Notes under the pieces: generated by a model
Database searches by the model: none
What the model was told of the DNA's origin: nothing
Seen by the model: only the letters and a program-made list of their open reading frames with translations
Shown here: piece after piece, positions 37,521 through 45,700 of the stretch
How positions within the stretch are numbered: position 1 is the stretch's first letter
Layout: the number at the start of each line of letters is the position of its first letter
DNA from: Listeria ivanovii subsp. londoniensis
GTDB lineage: Bacteria > Bacillota > Bacilli > Lactobacillales > Listeriaceae
Direction: 5' to 3'
Length of the DNA stretch: 64,000 nucleotides
NCBI RefSeq assembly: GCF_000763495.1
Contig: NZ_CP009576.1
Coordinates: forward strand, 1,560,001-1,624,000
Made by a program: the position numbers and the translations under genes

Positions 37521-38162
37521 TCAATCTTGCATTTTCTTTCTCAAATAATTAACTACTTGCATATTTCTCCCATTGTTAATAATAAAATCTAATAATAATC
37601 CTCGCTTAAAAATGGGTGCTATAAAATCTGCATCCAAGCTATCTATTAGGTATAAAATATCATGTTGCCCTTTTTGCTTTATTTCCTTCAACATGCTTGC
37701 ATCTTTTATTTTGCGTAATGCGTCTTCTTTCGGATAACCTAACCCTAAAGGTTCTTCAATAAATAATTGTTCTAAACATAATCTCAAATTGATTTCCCCC
37801 GCCCAACCAAAATTAAGACCCAATGGTACAGAGATAGCATTCCCTTTGTTTATGCGTCCAAAAAGATAGGCTTCTTCTGGTCTAGCAATATATCCACACA
37901 TTACATTTGGAAGCGAATTACACGCTAACATCATTCCATTCCCTGAGCTACAGCCCGTAATAGCAAAGTCTACTGCGTTACTCGACAGTAATAAACTGGT
38001 CATAAGCGCAACTTGCACATAACTAAATTCCACCGTTTCATTTGGAAAAACACCAAAATTAATTACCTCATGTCCCTTATTCCCAATGGCTTGATACAAG
38101 CTTTCTTGAATAATAGGATTTTTTTGTTTTTGAGAACTCGCATTAAGTAATGCAATTTTCAT
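37521..38162 (-). CDS. RpiB/LacA/LacB-family sugar-phosphate isomerase
   Basis: The 213-residue protein has the RpiB/LacAB fold, with the active-site loop TGCSSGNGM (near residue 69-77, matching the cysteine/glycine loop of RpiB) and a phosphate-binding arginine in the GYIARPEEA segment. Such enzymes interconvert aldose and ketose phosphates. The C-terminal 60 residues extend beyond classical RpiB, as in a larger-sized subgroup. The exact sugar is unknown. It sits alone within the T7SS-like cassette, between the two copies of the 96-bp repeat, so it was probably acquired as a separate piece. Confidence 0.78.
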   Translation of the reverse strand: MKIALLNASSQKQKNPIIQESLYQAIGNKGHEVINFGVFPNETVEFSYVQVALMTSLLLSSNAVDFAITGCSSGNGMMLACNSLPNVMCGYIARPEEAYLFGRINKGNAISVPLGLNFGWAGEINLRLCLEQLFIEEPLGLGYPKEDALRKIKDASMLKEIKQKGQHDILYLIDSLDADFIAPIFKRGLLLDFIINNGRNMQVVNYLRKKMQD

Positions 38163-38551
38163 TCCGATAATCTCCTTTTAAATACAGATTCAATACGCCG
38201 TCTATTTAGGCTATACCCTTTTTAGCCCTTAGATGAGTATTGAATCTTACATTTTGACCTCTAAATTAACATTCAGTAAGACACAAAAAATGTGAAGAAA
38301 AAAGAGAAAACAAAAATTTGTCTTCTCATTAAGAATGCCAAAGTTTTTCGTCCCTTACCCCAATCTAACTCAATGTCATTAAGTAAGATTGAGATGATAT
38401 CTAAAATCTCATTTTTGTAAAGAAACTTGTCTCCCCTTTTAAAACATTTAACAAGCACATTAATAGCATTTTTTGTGCAAATTACTATTTTTAATCATGT
38501 TTTTTATTAAAAAAGATTGAAACATATTATTCTTTATTTGAAATTAGTACT
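38163..38551. other. Intergenic region with second repeat copy (389 bases)
   Basis: It contains the second copy of the 96-bp repeat (38285-38380). An open minus-strand frame of 61 codons passes through it but reads on into the terminator T run (phenylalanine-rich end), so I treat it as a gene remnant. The rest is A+T-rich with no supported gene. Confidence 0.5.
38285..38380 (-). repeat. 96-bp direct repeat, copy 2 (gene tail plus terminator remnant)
   Basis: This is the partner of 37197-37292. On the minus strand it reads NDIELDWGKGRKTLAF, then a hairpin in which GAGAAGACAAA pairs with TTTGTTTTCTC, then T6CTTC: a good leftward terminator for the LXG-like gene upstream. Confidence 0.7.
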
Positions 38552-39349
38552 TTACCATTGATAATCATATGTCTTATAATCGTACACTACAACAACGGAT
38601 ACTTTCTCTTTGTCATTTAAAGAAAAAGCCAGATTTATATGTTTGTTTTTATCCGTGTATAACATTACTTTTCCATATTTATCGCTACTCATTTTTTTAT
38701 ATTTATCCCCATACTCACTAATTACTTCTTCTTTTGTAGAACCAATACCTATATTTTTATTTGTCTTTAAATTTAACTCTTTTATTAGTTGATTGTTTTC
38801 AATATATACCACTTTCTTGGTCGATTTATCAGAAGATACTACGAAATAATTTTCATCTTCATAATAATAGTCTTTAAATTTCCCTTTCTTGGTCATATAA
38901 AAGTCAGGGTAATCATGAGCAACTTGTTTATCATCTGAATGGATGGATAAACCAGCAAATTCTAAATCACTTAAATCTGTATTTTTGTCAAATAGAGTTG
39001 TATTTCTATACAACAAGAAAACAGCTAATAAGCTAATAATTACGAATATACTTACCAAAAACTTCCTTGCTGAAGGCGAACTATCTACTTGGCTACCAAA
39101 CTCTCGGATATATTGGGCTAAACGTTCTTCACTTTCATCTAATGCTTCTACTATACTTTGGGTAATACTTGTATACGTACTAGAAAAATAGGCTTTTGAT
39201 GTGGCAACGGCTGCTCCTTTTAGACTGCCGTCCTGGGAGTAATCCACAGCTGCTTCTTTAATTTTTTTAATCATTTCTTTGGCTTCTGCATTGCTACTTC
39301 GCAAACCATGAAGAAATTCGTTCAATTCCGCGATGTCTATTCTGCTCAT
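38552..39349 (-). CDS. Truncated LXG-type protein fused to a membrane helix and outer domain
   Basis: The 265-residue protein starts like a T7SS LXG effector: helical residues 1-92 with the LKG signature at 43-45 in SLKGAAVATSKAYFSSTYT. Full LXG domains are about 200 residues, so this one is cut at DSSPSA. A membrane helix follows (about 97-115), then an outer domain (116-265) with GSTKEEVISEYGDKY, a pattern seen in SmpA/BLIP-like folds and in some lipoproteins. No toxin domain is recognisable. ATG 39349 has AAAGGAG 8 bases upstream and overlaps the Lap2 stop (ATGA), so it is translated with the two small upstream genes. It could be a recombined effector remnant or a new kind of anchored protein. 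Confidence 0.7.
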   Translation of the reverse strand: MSRIDIAELNEFLHGLRSSNAEAKEMIKKIKEAAVDYSQDGSLKGAAVATSKAYFSSTYTSITQSIVEALDESEERLAQYIREFGSQVDSSPSARKFLVSIFVIISLLAVFLLYRNTTLFDKNTDLSDLEFAGLSIHSDDKQVAHDYPDFYMTKKGKFKDYYYEDENYFVVSSDKSTKKVVYIENNQLIKELNLKTNKNIGIGSTKEEVISEYGDKYKKMSSDKYGKVMLYTDKNKHINLAFSLNDKEKVSVVVVYDYKTYDYQW

Positions 39350-39714
39350 GCTCTCCACTCCTTTTGCAAAGTGGCTTGTTTCGTCTCTAGATGATGTAAT
39401 TGTGCTTTATTTTCTTGTAATTCTGTGGCTAAATCTGTTCTTTTGGTCTGAAGGTCTTGCTTCCAAGCGTTTGACTCTTCGTGCTGCTGTTCTTCTAAAT
39501 AGCGATGAAAACCACTGGCTTCTTCCCCTTGCCAGCCAATCCGTAAATGGTCTAACAGTTCCAGCTTTTCTTGTTCGAAGTGCTTGCTATCTTCCTCTAA
39601 CCAGTCTTGTTCGTTTTGTTTTCTTCGGGTCTGATCTATATTTGTTTCTACGGAGGTTGTTGCCTTTTTCACTTGTTGGGGTTGTTGCTCTAGTTTGCTG
39701 TGAGTCGCATCCAT
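39346..39714 (-). CDS. Lap2-like T7SS effector-targeting protein (DUF3958 type)
   Basis: The 122-residue all-helical protein is rich in Gln, Glu and Lys, with a central GWQGEEASGF and long coiled-coil segments on both sides. It fits the DUF3958 group (Lap2), which binds LXG effectors together with Lap1 and delivers them to the T7SS. Its position between a TIGR04197-type gene and an LXG gene supports this more than the sequence does. ATG 39714 directly follows the stop of the upstream gene, and its own stop overlaps the next start. Confidence 0.72.
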   Translation of the reverse strand: MDATHSKLEQQPQQVKKATTSVETNIDQTRRKQNEQDWLEEDSKHFEQEKLELLDHLRIGWQGEEASGFHRYLEEQQHEESNAWKQDLQTKRTDLATELQENKAQLHHLETKQATLQKEWRA

Positions 39715-39999
39715 TTAGCGTACCTCCAGCTGACTAATTTTCTGTCCGGCGTTTTGATCTTGTTTCGCATAAGCCTTGCCCATCATTTTCAATCGGCTAG
39801 CGTCTTTTTTCGTGACTGCTTGAAAATTCTCCACGACATCTACGAAGTCGATTAGCACGGATCGGAGTTGATTAATCGAATTGGCTTTAGAATAAGCCAT
39901 ATTCCCGTTTTTCAGTGGTAAATAGTTCCCGTTACTGCCGCTTTCTAGCTTATTTGCGTGTTTTTGGAAAGTCGTTTCTTGTACTTTTATCTCACTCAT
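39715..39999 (-). CDS. Lap1-like T7SS protein (TIGR04197/DUF3130 type)
   Basis: This is a 94-residue helical hairpin protein of WXG100-like size (MSEIKVQETTFQKHANKLES at the start, then SINQLRSVLIDFVDVVENF). It fits the TIGR04197 group that precedes LXG effector genes and carries the T7SS targeting signal. AGAGGAAG precedes ATG 39999. It is the first gene of a three-gene unit. No secretion-machine genes (EssC and others) are nearby, so it would rely on a T7SS encoded elsewhere in the genome. Confidence 0.78.
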   Translation of the reverse strand: MSEIKVQETTFQKHANKLESGSNGNYLPLKNGNMAYSKANSINQLRSVLIDFVDVVENFQAVTKKDASRLKMMGKAYAKQDQNAGQKISQLEVR

Positions 40000-40018
40000 C
40001 CTGTCGCTTCCTCTCTAT

Positions 40019-40058
40019 CTAAAAGTAAGAGCAATATGGTGATTGCTCTTACTTTTAG
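40019..40058. repeat. Perfect 17-bp hairpin in the leader of the Lap operon
   Basis: CTAAAAGTAAGAGCAAT (40019-40035) is exactly complementary to 40042-40058, with a 6-base loop. On the minus strand it lies between the -10 element and the ribosome site of the Lap1 gene, so the transcript would begin with this hairpin. Confidence 0.75.
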
Positions 40059-40065
40059 TATAGCA
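40057..40065 (-). promoter_or_regulatory. Extended -10 promoter of the Lap/LXG operon
   Basis: On the minus strand TGCTATACT is an extended -10, about 60 bases upstream of the Lap1 start. A weak -35 (CAAAGT) lies 17 bases further. The -10 overlaps the edge of the 17-bp hairpin. Confidence 0.5.
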
Positions 40066-40173
40066 CTGTCATCATAAGCACTTTGTGAGGATTTTGTGAA
40101 CGTTTATGTACTTAGTTTCCACTTATTGCTTGTTTAAATTCGATTTTTTGTCTCATTATTCTTCCTCAAATAC

Positions 40174-40305
40174 TCAATCGTTCGCAATTTCCTGGTACAA
40201 TTTCACTGCTTTCGTTGCCAAGAATTCTTCTGTCGGATACATCTGAAGAGTTCCATGCTGCTGAATATATTGAAGGATTTTACAATCCCAAAAGACCTCA
40301 TTCCG
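40174..40305 (-). pseudogene. Coding-like fragment, C-terminal end of an unknown protein
   Basis: On the minus strand an uninterrupted reading ends at TGA 40176-40174 and looks protein-like: NEVFWDCKILQYIQQ, then MYPTEEFLATKAVKLYQ and EIAND. There is no start or ribosome site. The part beyond 40254 overlaps the transposase stump on the other strand, so only one of the two readings is likely there. The family is not recognised. Confidence 0.35.
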
Positions 40306-40361
40306 CTAATAATATGCTTACGCCGAATCAAAAAGAACGAAACTATTTTGAATCATTATAA
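40254..40361 (+). pseudogene. IS3-family transposase C-terminal remnant
   Basis: On the plus strand the frame reads EYIEGFYNPKRPHSANN then MLTPNQKERNYFESL and stops at 40361. FYNPKRPHS followed by LTPNQ is the characteristic end of IS3-group OrfB transposases. It differs from the end of the complete element at 50.7 kb (HYYNHHRIKTKLGCSPIQYR), so it comes from another insertion sequence. The 5' part is missing. Confidence 0.65.
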
Positions 40362-40461
40362 AAATTAACTTATTTTCTGTCTACTTTATTGACATCTGTC
40401 CAAAACCATTTATGCTTTTGCTGAAACATGAACTATGTAATATAACATAGAGTAACTTTCA

Positions 40462-41028
40462 TTAAACTGAATATTTTCGAACTTCAGCTGGGACGTAATC
40501 AGTTATAAACTGGTTGATTTCTTCTAATGAATTTGAAAATAAGGTTTTATCTCTATCGGCTTGCGTGAGAAAACCGTTTTTTACCATGCTGTCATATAAG
40601 TCTTTTAAAGGATCATAAAAACCATTTTCGTTAAATAGAATGCAAGGGTTGGGGTTTTGACCGATTCTCGACCAGGAAATCATTTCGGTAATTTCTTCTA
40701 GCGTACCAGGTCCTCCAGGTAGTGCAATACAAACATCTCCTAGATCAAGCATTTTTTGTTTTCGTTCTGCCATTGTATGAACAGAATACATCTTGGTTAA
40801 ATGCATATGTGCTAATTCTCGGTCCATTAAAAATCTAGGCATTACGCCAATTACTTCTCCTTCTCCCTTAATTACAGTATCAGCAATTACGCTCATCAGT
40901 CCAACTTTTCCTCCGCCATATACTAGTGTATGTTTTTGCGCGGTAATCCATTCACCTAACATTTTCGCAGCTTGTTCATAAGCTGGATCATTTCCTTTGC
41001 TTGCTCCACAGTAGACAATGATATTCAA
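40462..41028 (-). CDS. LOG-family nucleoside 5'-monophosphate phosphoribohydrolase
   Basis: The 188-residue protein has the LOG (lysine-decarboxylase-like) fold, with the nucleotide motif PGGPGTLEEI (about residue 104-113) and the N-terminal YGGGKVGLM. Bacterial LOG proteins split N-glycosidic bonds of nucleoside monophosphates; the cytokinin name comes from plants. The B. subtilis relative is YvdD. The gene lies 6 bases downstream of the glycosylase-like gene and is probably co-transcribed with it. Confidence 0.88.
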   Translation of the reverse strand: MNIIVYCGASKGNDPAYEQAAKMLGEWITAQKHTLVYGGGKVGLMSVIADTVIKGEGEVIGVMPRFLMDRELAHMHLTKMYSVHTMAERKQKMLDLGDVCIALPGGPGTLEEITEMISWSRIGQNPNPCILFNENGFYDPLKDLYDSMVKNGFLTQADRDKTLFSNSLEEINQFITDYVPAEVRKYSV

Positions 41029-41034
41029 ATAAGT

Positions 41035-41763
41035 TCATCCTTTCATATAGCCTTCGTTTTTTAATAATGCATTTAAATATTTCTCCATATATTTATCTTT
41101 ATGTTGTGAATTGTATTGTGTGATAAAACGAGGATGTTCTAATGGAATAATAGTATGGAAAAACTGATATTGTTCATTTAATTTTGATAAAAAAGCATAG
41201 TTTTCGCCACTTCCAATACAATAACATATAGAGGTATCAATACCAAAATTTATTTGGCTACGTATGGATTCGATAATAAATGGTAATAAAATGGCTTGGA
41301 TTTTTTTGCTTTCATAGTAATTACAATTGACTTCTTTTCCGTTTGCATTTATTTTTGCTATACCTAGTGGGCAGACAAAATTCATATAGAAATCTGAATA
41401 AAATTGCTGACAACCGCCATATTCATTAATAACATCATATAAAAAGCCTGATGAAGACTTATTTATGTGAAATTTATCTATAAAAATACCAGTCTCGTTT
41501 TGGAGATGTTTAGCGTCTTCAAATGGTACACCTGTTACCGCGGATCCTTGACGTGCGGGTGAGCTTCCAAGTATTAGGCGACGAGGCTTGGTGTCATTAT
41601 AATATTTTTGGTAAAATGCGGTCGTTATTTCCTTTACTTGGTCTTTTTGGTTACCGTTATATGGATTGATTAATTTAAATCCAGCTGGTAATGCTAGTGT
41701 ATTAAGTGAAAGCGTTTTGTTAAATTGAAGTATTTGTTTAGCAAATGTTTGGCTTTTCTTCAT
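41035..41763 (-). CDS. SMUG2-like uracil-DNA glycosylase family protein
   Basis: The 242-residue protein resembles the SMUG2 group of DNA glycosylases. LILGSSPARQGSAVTGVPF (about residues 63-81) corresponds to the active-site loop G-x-N/S-P, and EHPRFITQYN near the C-terminus corresponds to the second catalytic loop. These enzymes remove deaminated bases from DNA. ATG 41763 is chosen because GAGGGG lies 10 bases upstream; the TTG start six codons earlier sits inside that site. It is paired with the LOG gene; whether the two act together on damaged bases or nucleotides is a guess. Confidence 0.75.
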   Translation of the reverse strand: MKKSQTFAKQILQFNKTLSLNTLALPAGFKLINPYNGNQKDQVKEITTAFYQKYYNDTKPRRLILGSSPARQGSAVTGVPFEDAKHLQNETGIFIDKFHINKSSSGFLYDVINEYGGCQQFYSDFYMNFVCPLGIAKINANGKEVNCNYYESKKIQAILLPFIIESIRSQINFGIDTSICYCIGSGENYAFLSKLNEQYQFFHTIIPLEHPRFITQYNSQHKDKYMEKYLNALLKNEGYMKG

Positions 41764-41833
41764 GTCATAGAGTCCCCTCAATGTTGTAATTTAAGCTATT
41801 ATCATATAAATCTTAACATATATTTTGCATGAA

Positions 41834-41876
41834 TAAAAAAATAAGTAAAACCTTGATTGCAGGCTTTACTTATTTA
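41834..41876 (-). terminator. Leftward terminator after the truncated isomerase gene
   Basis: On the minus strand AAATAAGTAAAGCCT pairs with AGGTTTTACTTATTT, followed by more T. It shows the 3' end of the truncated gene is still intact. Confidence 0.7.
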
Positions 41877-41878
41877 GG

Positions 41879-42418
41879 TTAATTTTTTACAAATGCTTGA
41901 ATAATGGCATGTTTTTTAGTTGGATTTATAGCATGTACACGATATGTTTTGACTTGCTCAGGAACAATGAATGTTTCTCCGTAATGAACAATAAAGGGGT
42001 GGAAGGAATTATCTAAGGACTCAATTTGTGCTGTCTCCCCTTCGACTAGATTTAACATATTAACGCTGCCATTTGTATTTAAGATAATTGAACCTGTGAA
42101 CCAGTGACGTTCGGTTTGGATGAACTCTAATTCATGGAGACCTGTTTGCTCGGATGTGATTTCGGAATCTTTATACAATATTTTTGTTTGGTTTATCAAA
42201 TTATTTTGAACCCAGTTGGTATCTCGTTCCATTTGGATATTTGCTGACCCATGATCGATATGAAGTGGCCGCGGCAAGCCATCTAAACCAACACGTTCCC
42301 AGTCCCAAAGTTTAAAAGTAAAGATATATGGTGTGGCGCTTATTTCTAGAACGACGGTATCTGGACCGCCACAGTGAATAGTACCAGCTGGGATGGAGAT
42401 ATGATCATGTTTTTTTCC
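41879..42418 (-). pseudogene. Mannose-6-phosphate isomerase-like gene, N-terminus deleted
   Basis: On the minus strand the frame reads KKHDHISIPAGTIHCGG, SATPYIFTFKLWDWERVGL and DGLPRPLHIDHGSANI, continuing to a normal stop. IPAGTIH and the following cupin sequence are typical of class I mannose-6-phosphate isomerases, but everything upstream of about residue 1 of this fragment is missing and a stop codon lies just before it. About 180 residues remain. The break at about 42418 is where the neighbouring truncated gene begins on the other strand. Confidence 0.75.
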
Positions 42419-42679
42419 GTTGAACGAGATGATTTGATTATTATTATTTCAGAAAGTGGAAACACAGCGAGTACATTATCACTTGCGGAGCATTTGAAGT
42501 ATAACTTATCCAATGTTGTGGCACTAGTGAACAATCCAAATGCCAAAATTGCTCAATATGTGGAAACGTTAATTTGCGCTTCCAGTGAATTGTTTGATGA
42601 AAAAATATATAAACATCATCATGCCCCCCTTTTGATTGCCATTGATTTAATTCTTAATTATTTTGAGCAGAATAAGTAA
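42419..42679 (+). pseudogene. RpiR/MurR-type regulator, C-terminal SIS-domain fragment
   Basis: On the plus strand VERDDLIIIISESGNTAST begins a sugar-isomerase (SIS) domain end of about 86 residues, as in RpiR-family regulators of sugar genes. The DNA-binding N-terminus is gone; the frame upstream runs into the antisense of the isomerase fragment. No ribosome site is seen, so it is unlikely to be expressed as a functional protein. Confidence 0.7.
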
Positions 42680-42689
42680 AATTTATTTT

Positions 42690-42742
42690 GAAACGAAAAA
42701 CAGAGATGCTAATTGACTAGTAAAAATCAATTAGTATCTCTG
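42690..42742 (-). terminator. Leftward terminator after the large adhesin gene
   Basis: CAGAGATGCTAATTGA (42701-42716) pairs with TCAATTAGTATCTCTG (42727-42742) with one mismatch. On the minus strand a T run follows, ending the adhesin transcript. Confidence 0.8.
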
Positions 42743-42761
42743 ACTCTATTTTCTGCTTATT

Positions 42762-45700
42762 TTATTTTGCTTTTTTTCTGCGGAATAACCAAATTCCGAT
42801 TAGAAGAAGGATGATTCCAGTAAGGAGTAACATTGTGTTCCATCTGTCCCCTGTTTCTGGTATGTTTTTCTTGTTTTTGGAAGAGTCATTGTTATTTTGA
42901 TGATTGCTGCTTCCTGAAGAGATGACAACGGCTGATTTGTCTCCTTGAATCGTTACTTGAATCGTTTTCTTGGTAACATTATCAGATGAATCAGTCGCAG
43001 TAACCGTCACTTTATAGGTGCCTGATTGGTTCCAGTTGACTGATTTGTTAATATCCGTTGTAATAGTCACATCTCCATTATTGTCTGTTGCACTTGCGCC
43101 AATATCTTGCAGGAATTGGATCTCGGATACCGTTTTGCCTTTTGGATAACTGATTTTATCTTTGGTAACCATTAATTCCGGTAAACTAGTATCGACTACT
43201 TGGACTGTCGTAGTTAATCGGTTTGCAGCATTACCAGCTTGGTCAGTCACCATGAAGTAAACGTGATAGGTACCGAGTTTCGCTAAATTGACTTCCTTTG
43301 CATCCACTTGAACTTCCTTTGTAACCTTCCCATCGACAATGTCGCTTGCTTCGATACCAAAGAAAGTCAGCCAGTTTGGTGCTTTCGTGTTTATTTCTAG
43401 TTGTTTGGTTGTTTTAGTTGCGGTGAAGCTTGGTGCAGTTGTGTCAACAATGGTTAAAGTAGCGGTTGTTTCTGCGGTATTTCCTACAGTATCTTTTGTG
43501 CTGACTTTTATTGTGTACGTCCCCGGCACATTTCCTTGGATGGGTTGATCTGGGGTATAGGAAATTTTTAAAGCTTCTCCAGTCATATAATCGGTTGCTT
43601 GGATACCGAAAACAGTGGACAATGCTGGCATTTGGTTGGTTGCCTCCATCGTTTGATCAGTCACATTTTCTAAAGTAGGAGGCACTTTATTTTCGATTTG
43701 CACGTACACGATGACCGGATTGACTTTATTCCCGTAAGAGTCTTTTGCATTTAAAGTCACTTCATAACTGCCGACTTTATGTTGGTTTACTTTTTGAGAA
43801 AAATTGCTGGTCACTGGTACGTCTTCCTCTAGTTCATCCGTCACAGTCGCGTGAATATCACTTAAGAATTTCGCTTCGCTGACATTCGTTTTTCCTTGAT
43901 ACGTAATTTCTTTATTGGTGGAAATGACAGGTTTGTCTTTTTCTACCTGCACTTGGACTTTTTTCGTGGACTCGTTCCCTGCAGTATCGATTGCACTTAT
44001 GGTGACTTCGTACTTCCCTGGTTTTGCGAAATGGACTTGGGTAGCGAAATCAGTGCTGACGGTTAAATCTTTTGTGTCATCATTGTTGTCGGTCACTTTT
44101 ACATGTGCATCTTGAAGGAAATCTGCCTCCGTTTTGCTCGCATTGATATGATAAGTCACATCGTCTGCGGTTATAACAGGTGCTTCTGTATCTTGCACGA
44201 TAATGGAAATTGTTTGTGGAATTGCTTCGTTTCCGCTCGAATCTTCCAAGTTGACCTGTACTTGATACGAACCTTTTTTCACGGTAGAAATAGCGTCAAA
44301 TACCGTATTAAAGTCACTAGTGAAAATCATGGGCCTTTTGTTTGGTTGTGGTGCTTGCCCTGGTGCCAAATCATAGTTGTCTCCACCAATCAGACCTGCT
44401 GCTTTGAATAGGTCTTGTTCGGTCAAATCACGCATGTCTTCCACCGTATAAGTGAGCGTGTTGTTCGTTACTAAAATAGTCGGCGCAATGGTATCCACTA
44501 CTTGGACTTGGACCGTTTGCGTGGACTCATTTCCAGACGCATCCGTAGCCTGGATAGTGACTGGATAAGTGCCGAGTTCATTCCAAACGACTTGGCGGTA
44601 ATCAATGGTCGGTGTAATCGCTCCATCATGTGCATCATTAGCCGTTGTAGTTAAAGGCTTCACCCAATTTATATCGGCTTCCGTGCTGTTCACTTCGATG
44701 GAAGCATCTGGATTGATAGCCAACACTGGTGCCGTGTTATCCATATCAAATGTTTTTTGCGCAGTTGCCGTATTCCCTGCTTCATCTGTAGCTGTGTTTG
44801 TAGCAGTATAGGTACCTTCATCATTTGGAATACGAATTATCTTTCCAGACCCTTCATAAACGAGTACTCCTTGCTCATCTTCTACCGTCCATTTGTTGGT
44901 TACTTCCGTCGCAGTATCTTTCGAATCAATCGTAATGGCTTTGGGTGAAACGGTGCGATCTAATTCAATGGTCGTTGTTGGTAACCCATCATCAGTAATA
45001 TAAATTTCTGAAGTGTTACCGACACCAGGTGTTAAATTGTTTAATGCATACACTCCGGTCGTACGGTTAAATGCTGTATTCTGTGGTGCATAGACCATTT
45101 TAGTTCCTGATGGCGCGGTCACTTGTAAGGTATAATTGACCGGACTTTGAATAACGACATCACGAAAGGCAAATTCTCCTTTACTATTTGTGGTCACAGT
45201 GGGTTTCACTTCTTTACCGTCCTCATCTAGCAGTGATACTTGGTAGCCTTCTCCATAGGGTGTGATTTTCCGTTCGCCGGCTTTGTTCATAAAGATAACC
45301 GCTCCTTGGACAGGCGTGGACATATATATAGGTAGCTGAATGCCTGTGATAACTTTTTGGTTTCCACTTGCTAAGTCATCAATAGTAAATTCCGTCGAGT
45401 CATTTTTGGTTAGCCAGCCAAGACTCGCATCTTTCGTGTCTACCACCACTTTGTTATTTCCTGTAGTAACAAAGTCGGCATTTTTATTTGGTAAATGAGC
45501 GGCAATTTTGTAAGTGCCATTGCTTAAGCCAGCAAAGTTAAACAACCCATTTTTTTGATTAGCAGAGTCAGGAGAAGTATAAATCGTGTCTATTTTCTTC
45601 CATTCTCCGTTTTCTTCTTTATATAAATCTAACTGAACTGAGTTTAGCCCATTCTCTCCACTATCCTGTATACCATTTTTATTCAAGTCAATAAAGGAAT

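Larger units (their letters stand above)
40000..40461. other. Intergenic region with operon promoter and insertion debris (462 bases)
   Basis: From left to right it holds the Lap1 ribosome site, the 17-bp hairpin, the leftward promoter, a minus-strand coding-like fragment (40174 to about 40305) and a plus-strand transposase stump (40254-40361). The last 100 bases before the LOG gene end show nothing identifiable. Confidence 0.5.

Noticed and set aside
38273..38458. Minus-strand open frame of 61 codons between the isomerase gene and the LXG-like gene
   Set aside because: It passes through the 96-bp repeat and into the terminator T run, ending in a phenylalanine-rich tail. I treat it as a gene-end remnant, not a gene.
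42374..42418. N-terminal extension of the SIS-domain fragment (starting MNSTSWDGD)
   Set aside because: These codons are the antisense of the isomerase fragment and have no regulator similarity, so the fragment is counted only from 42419.
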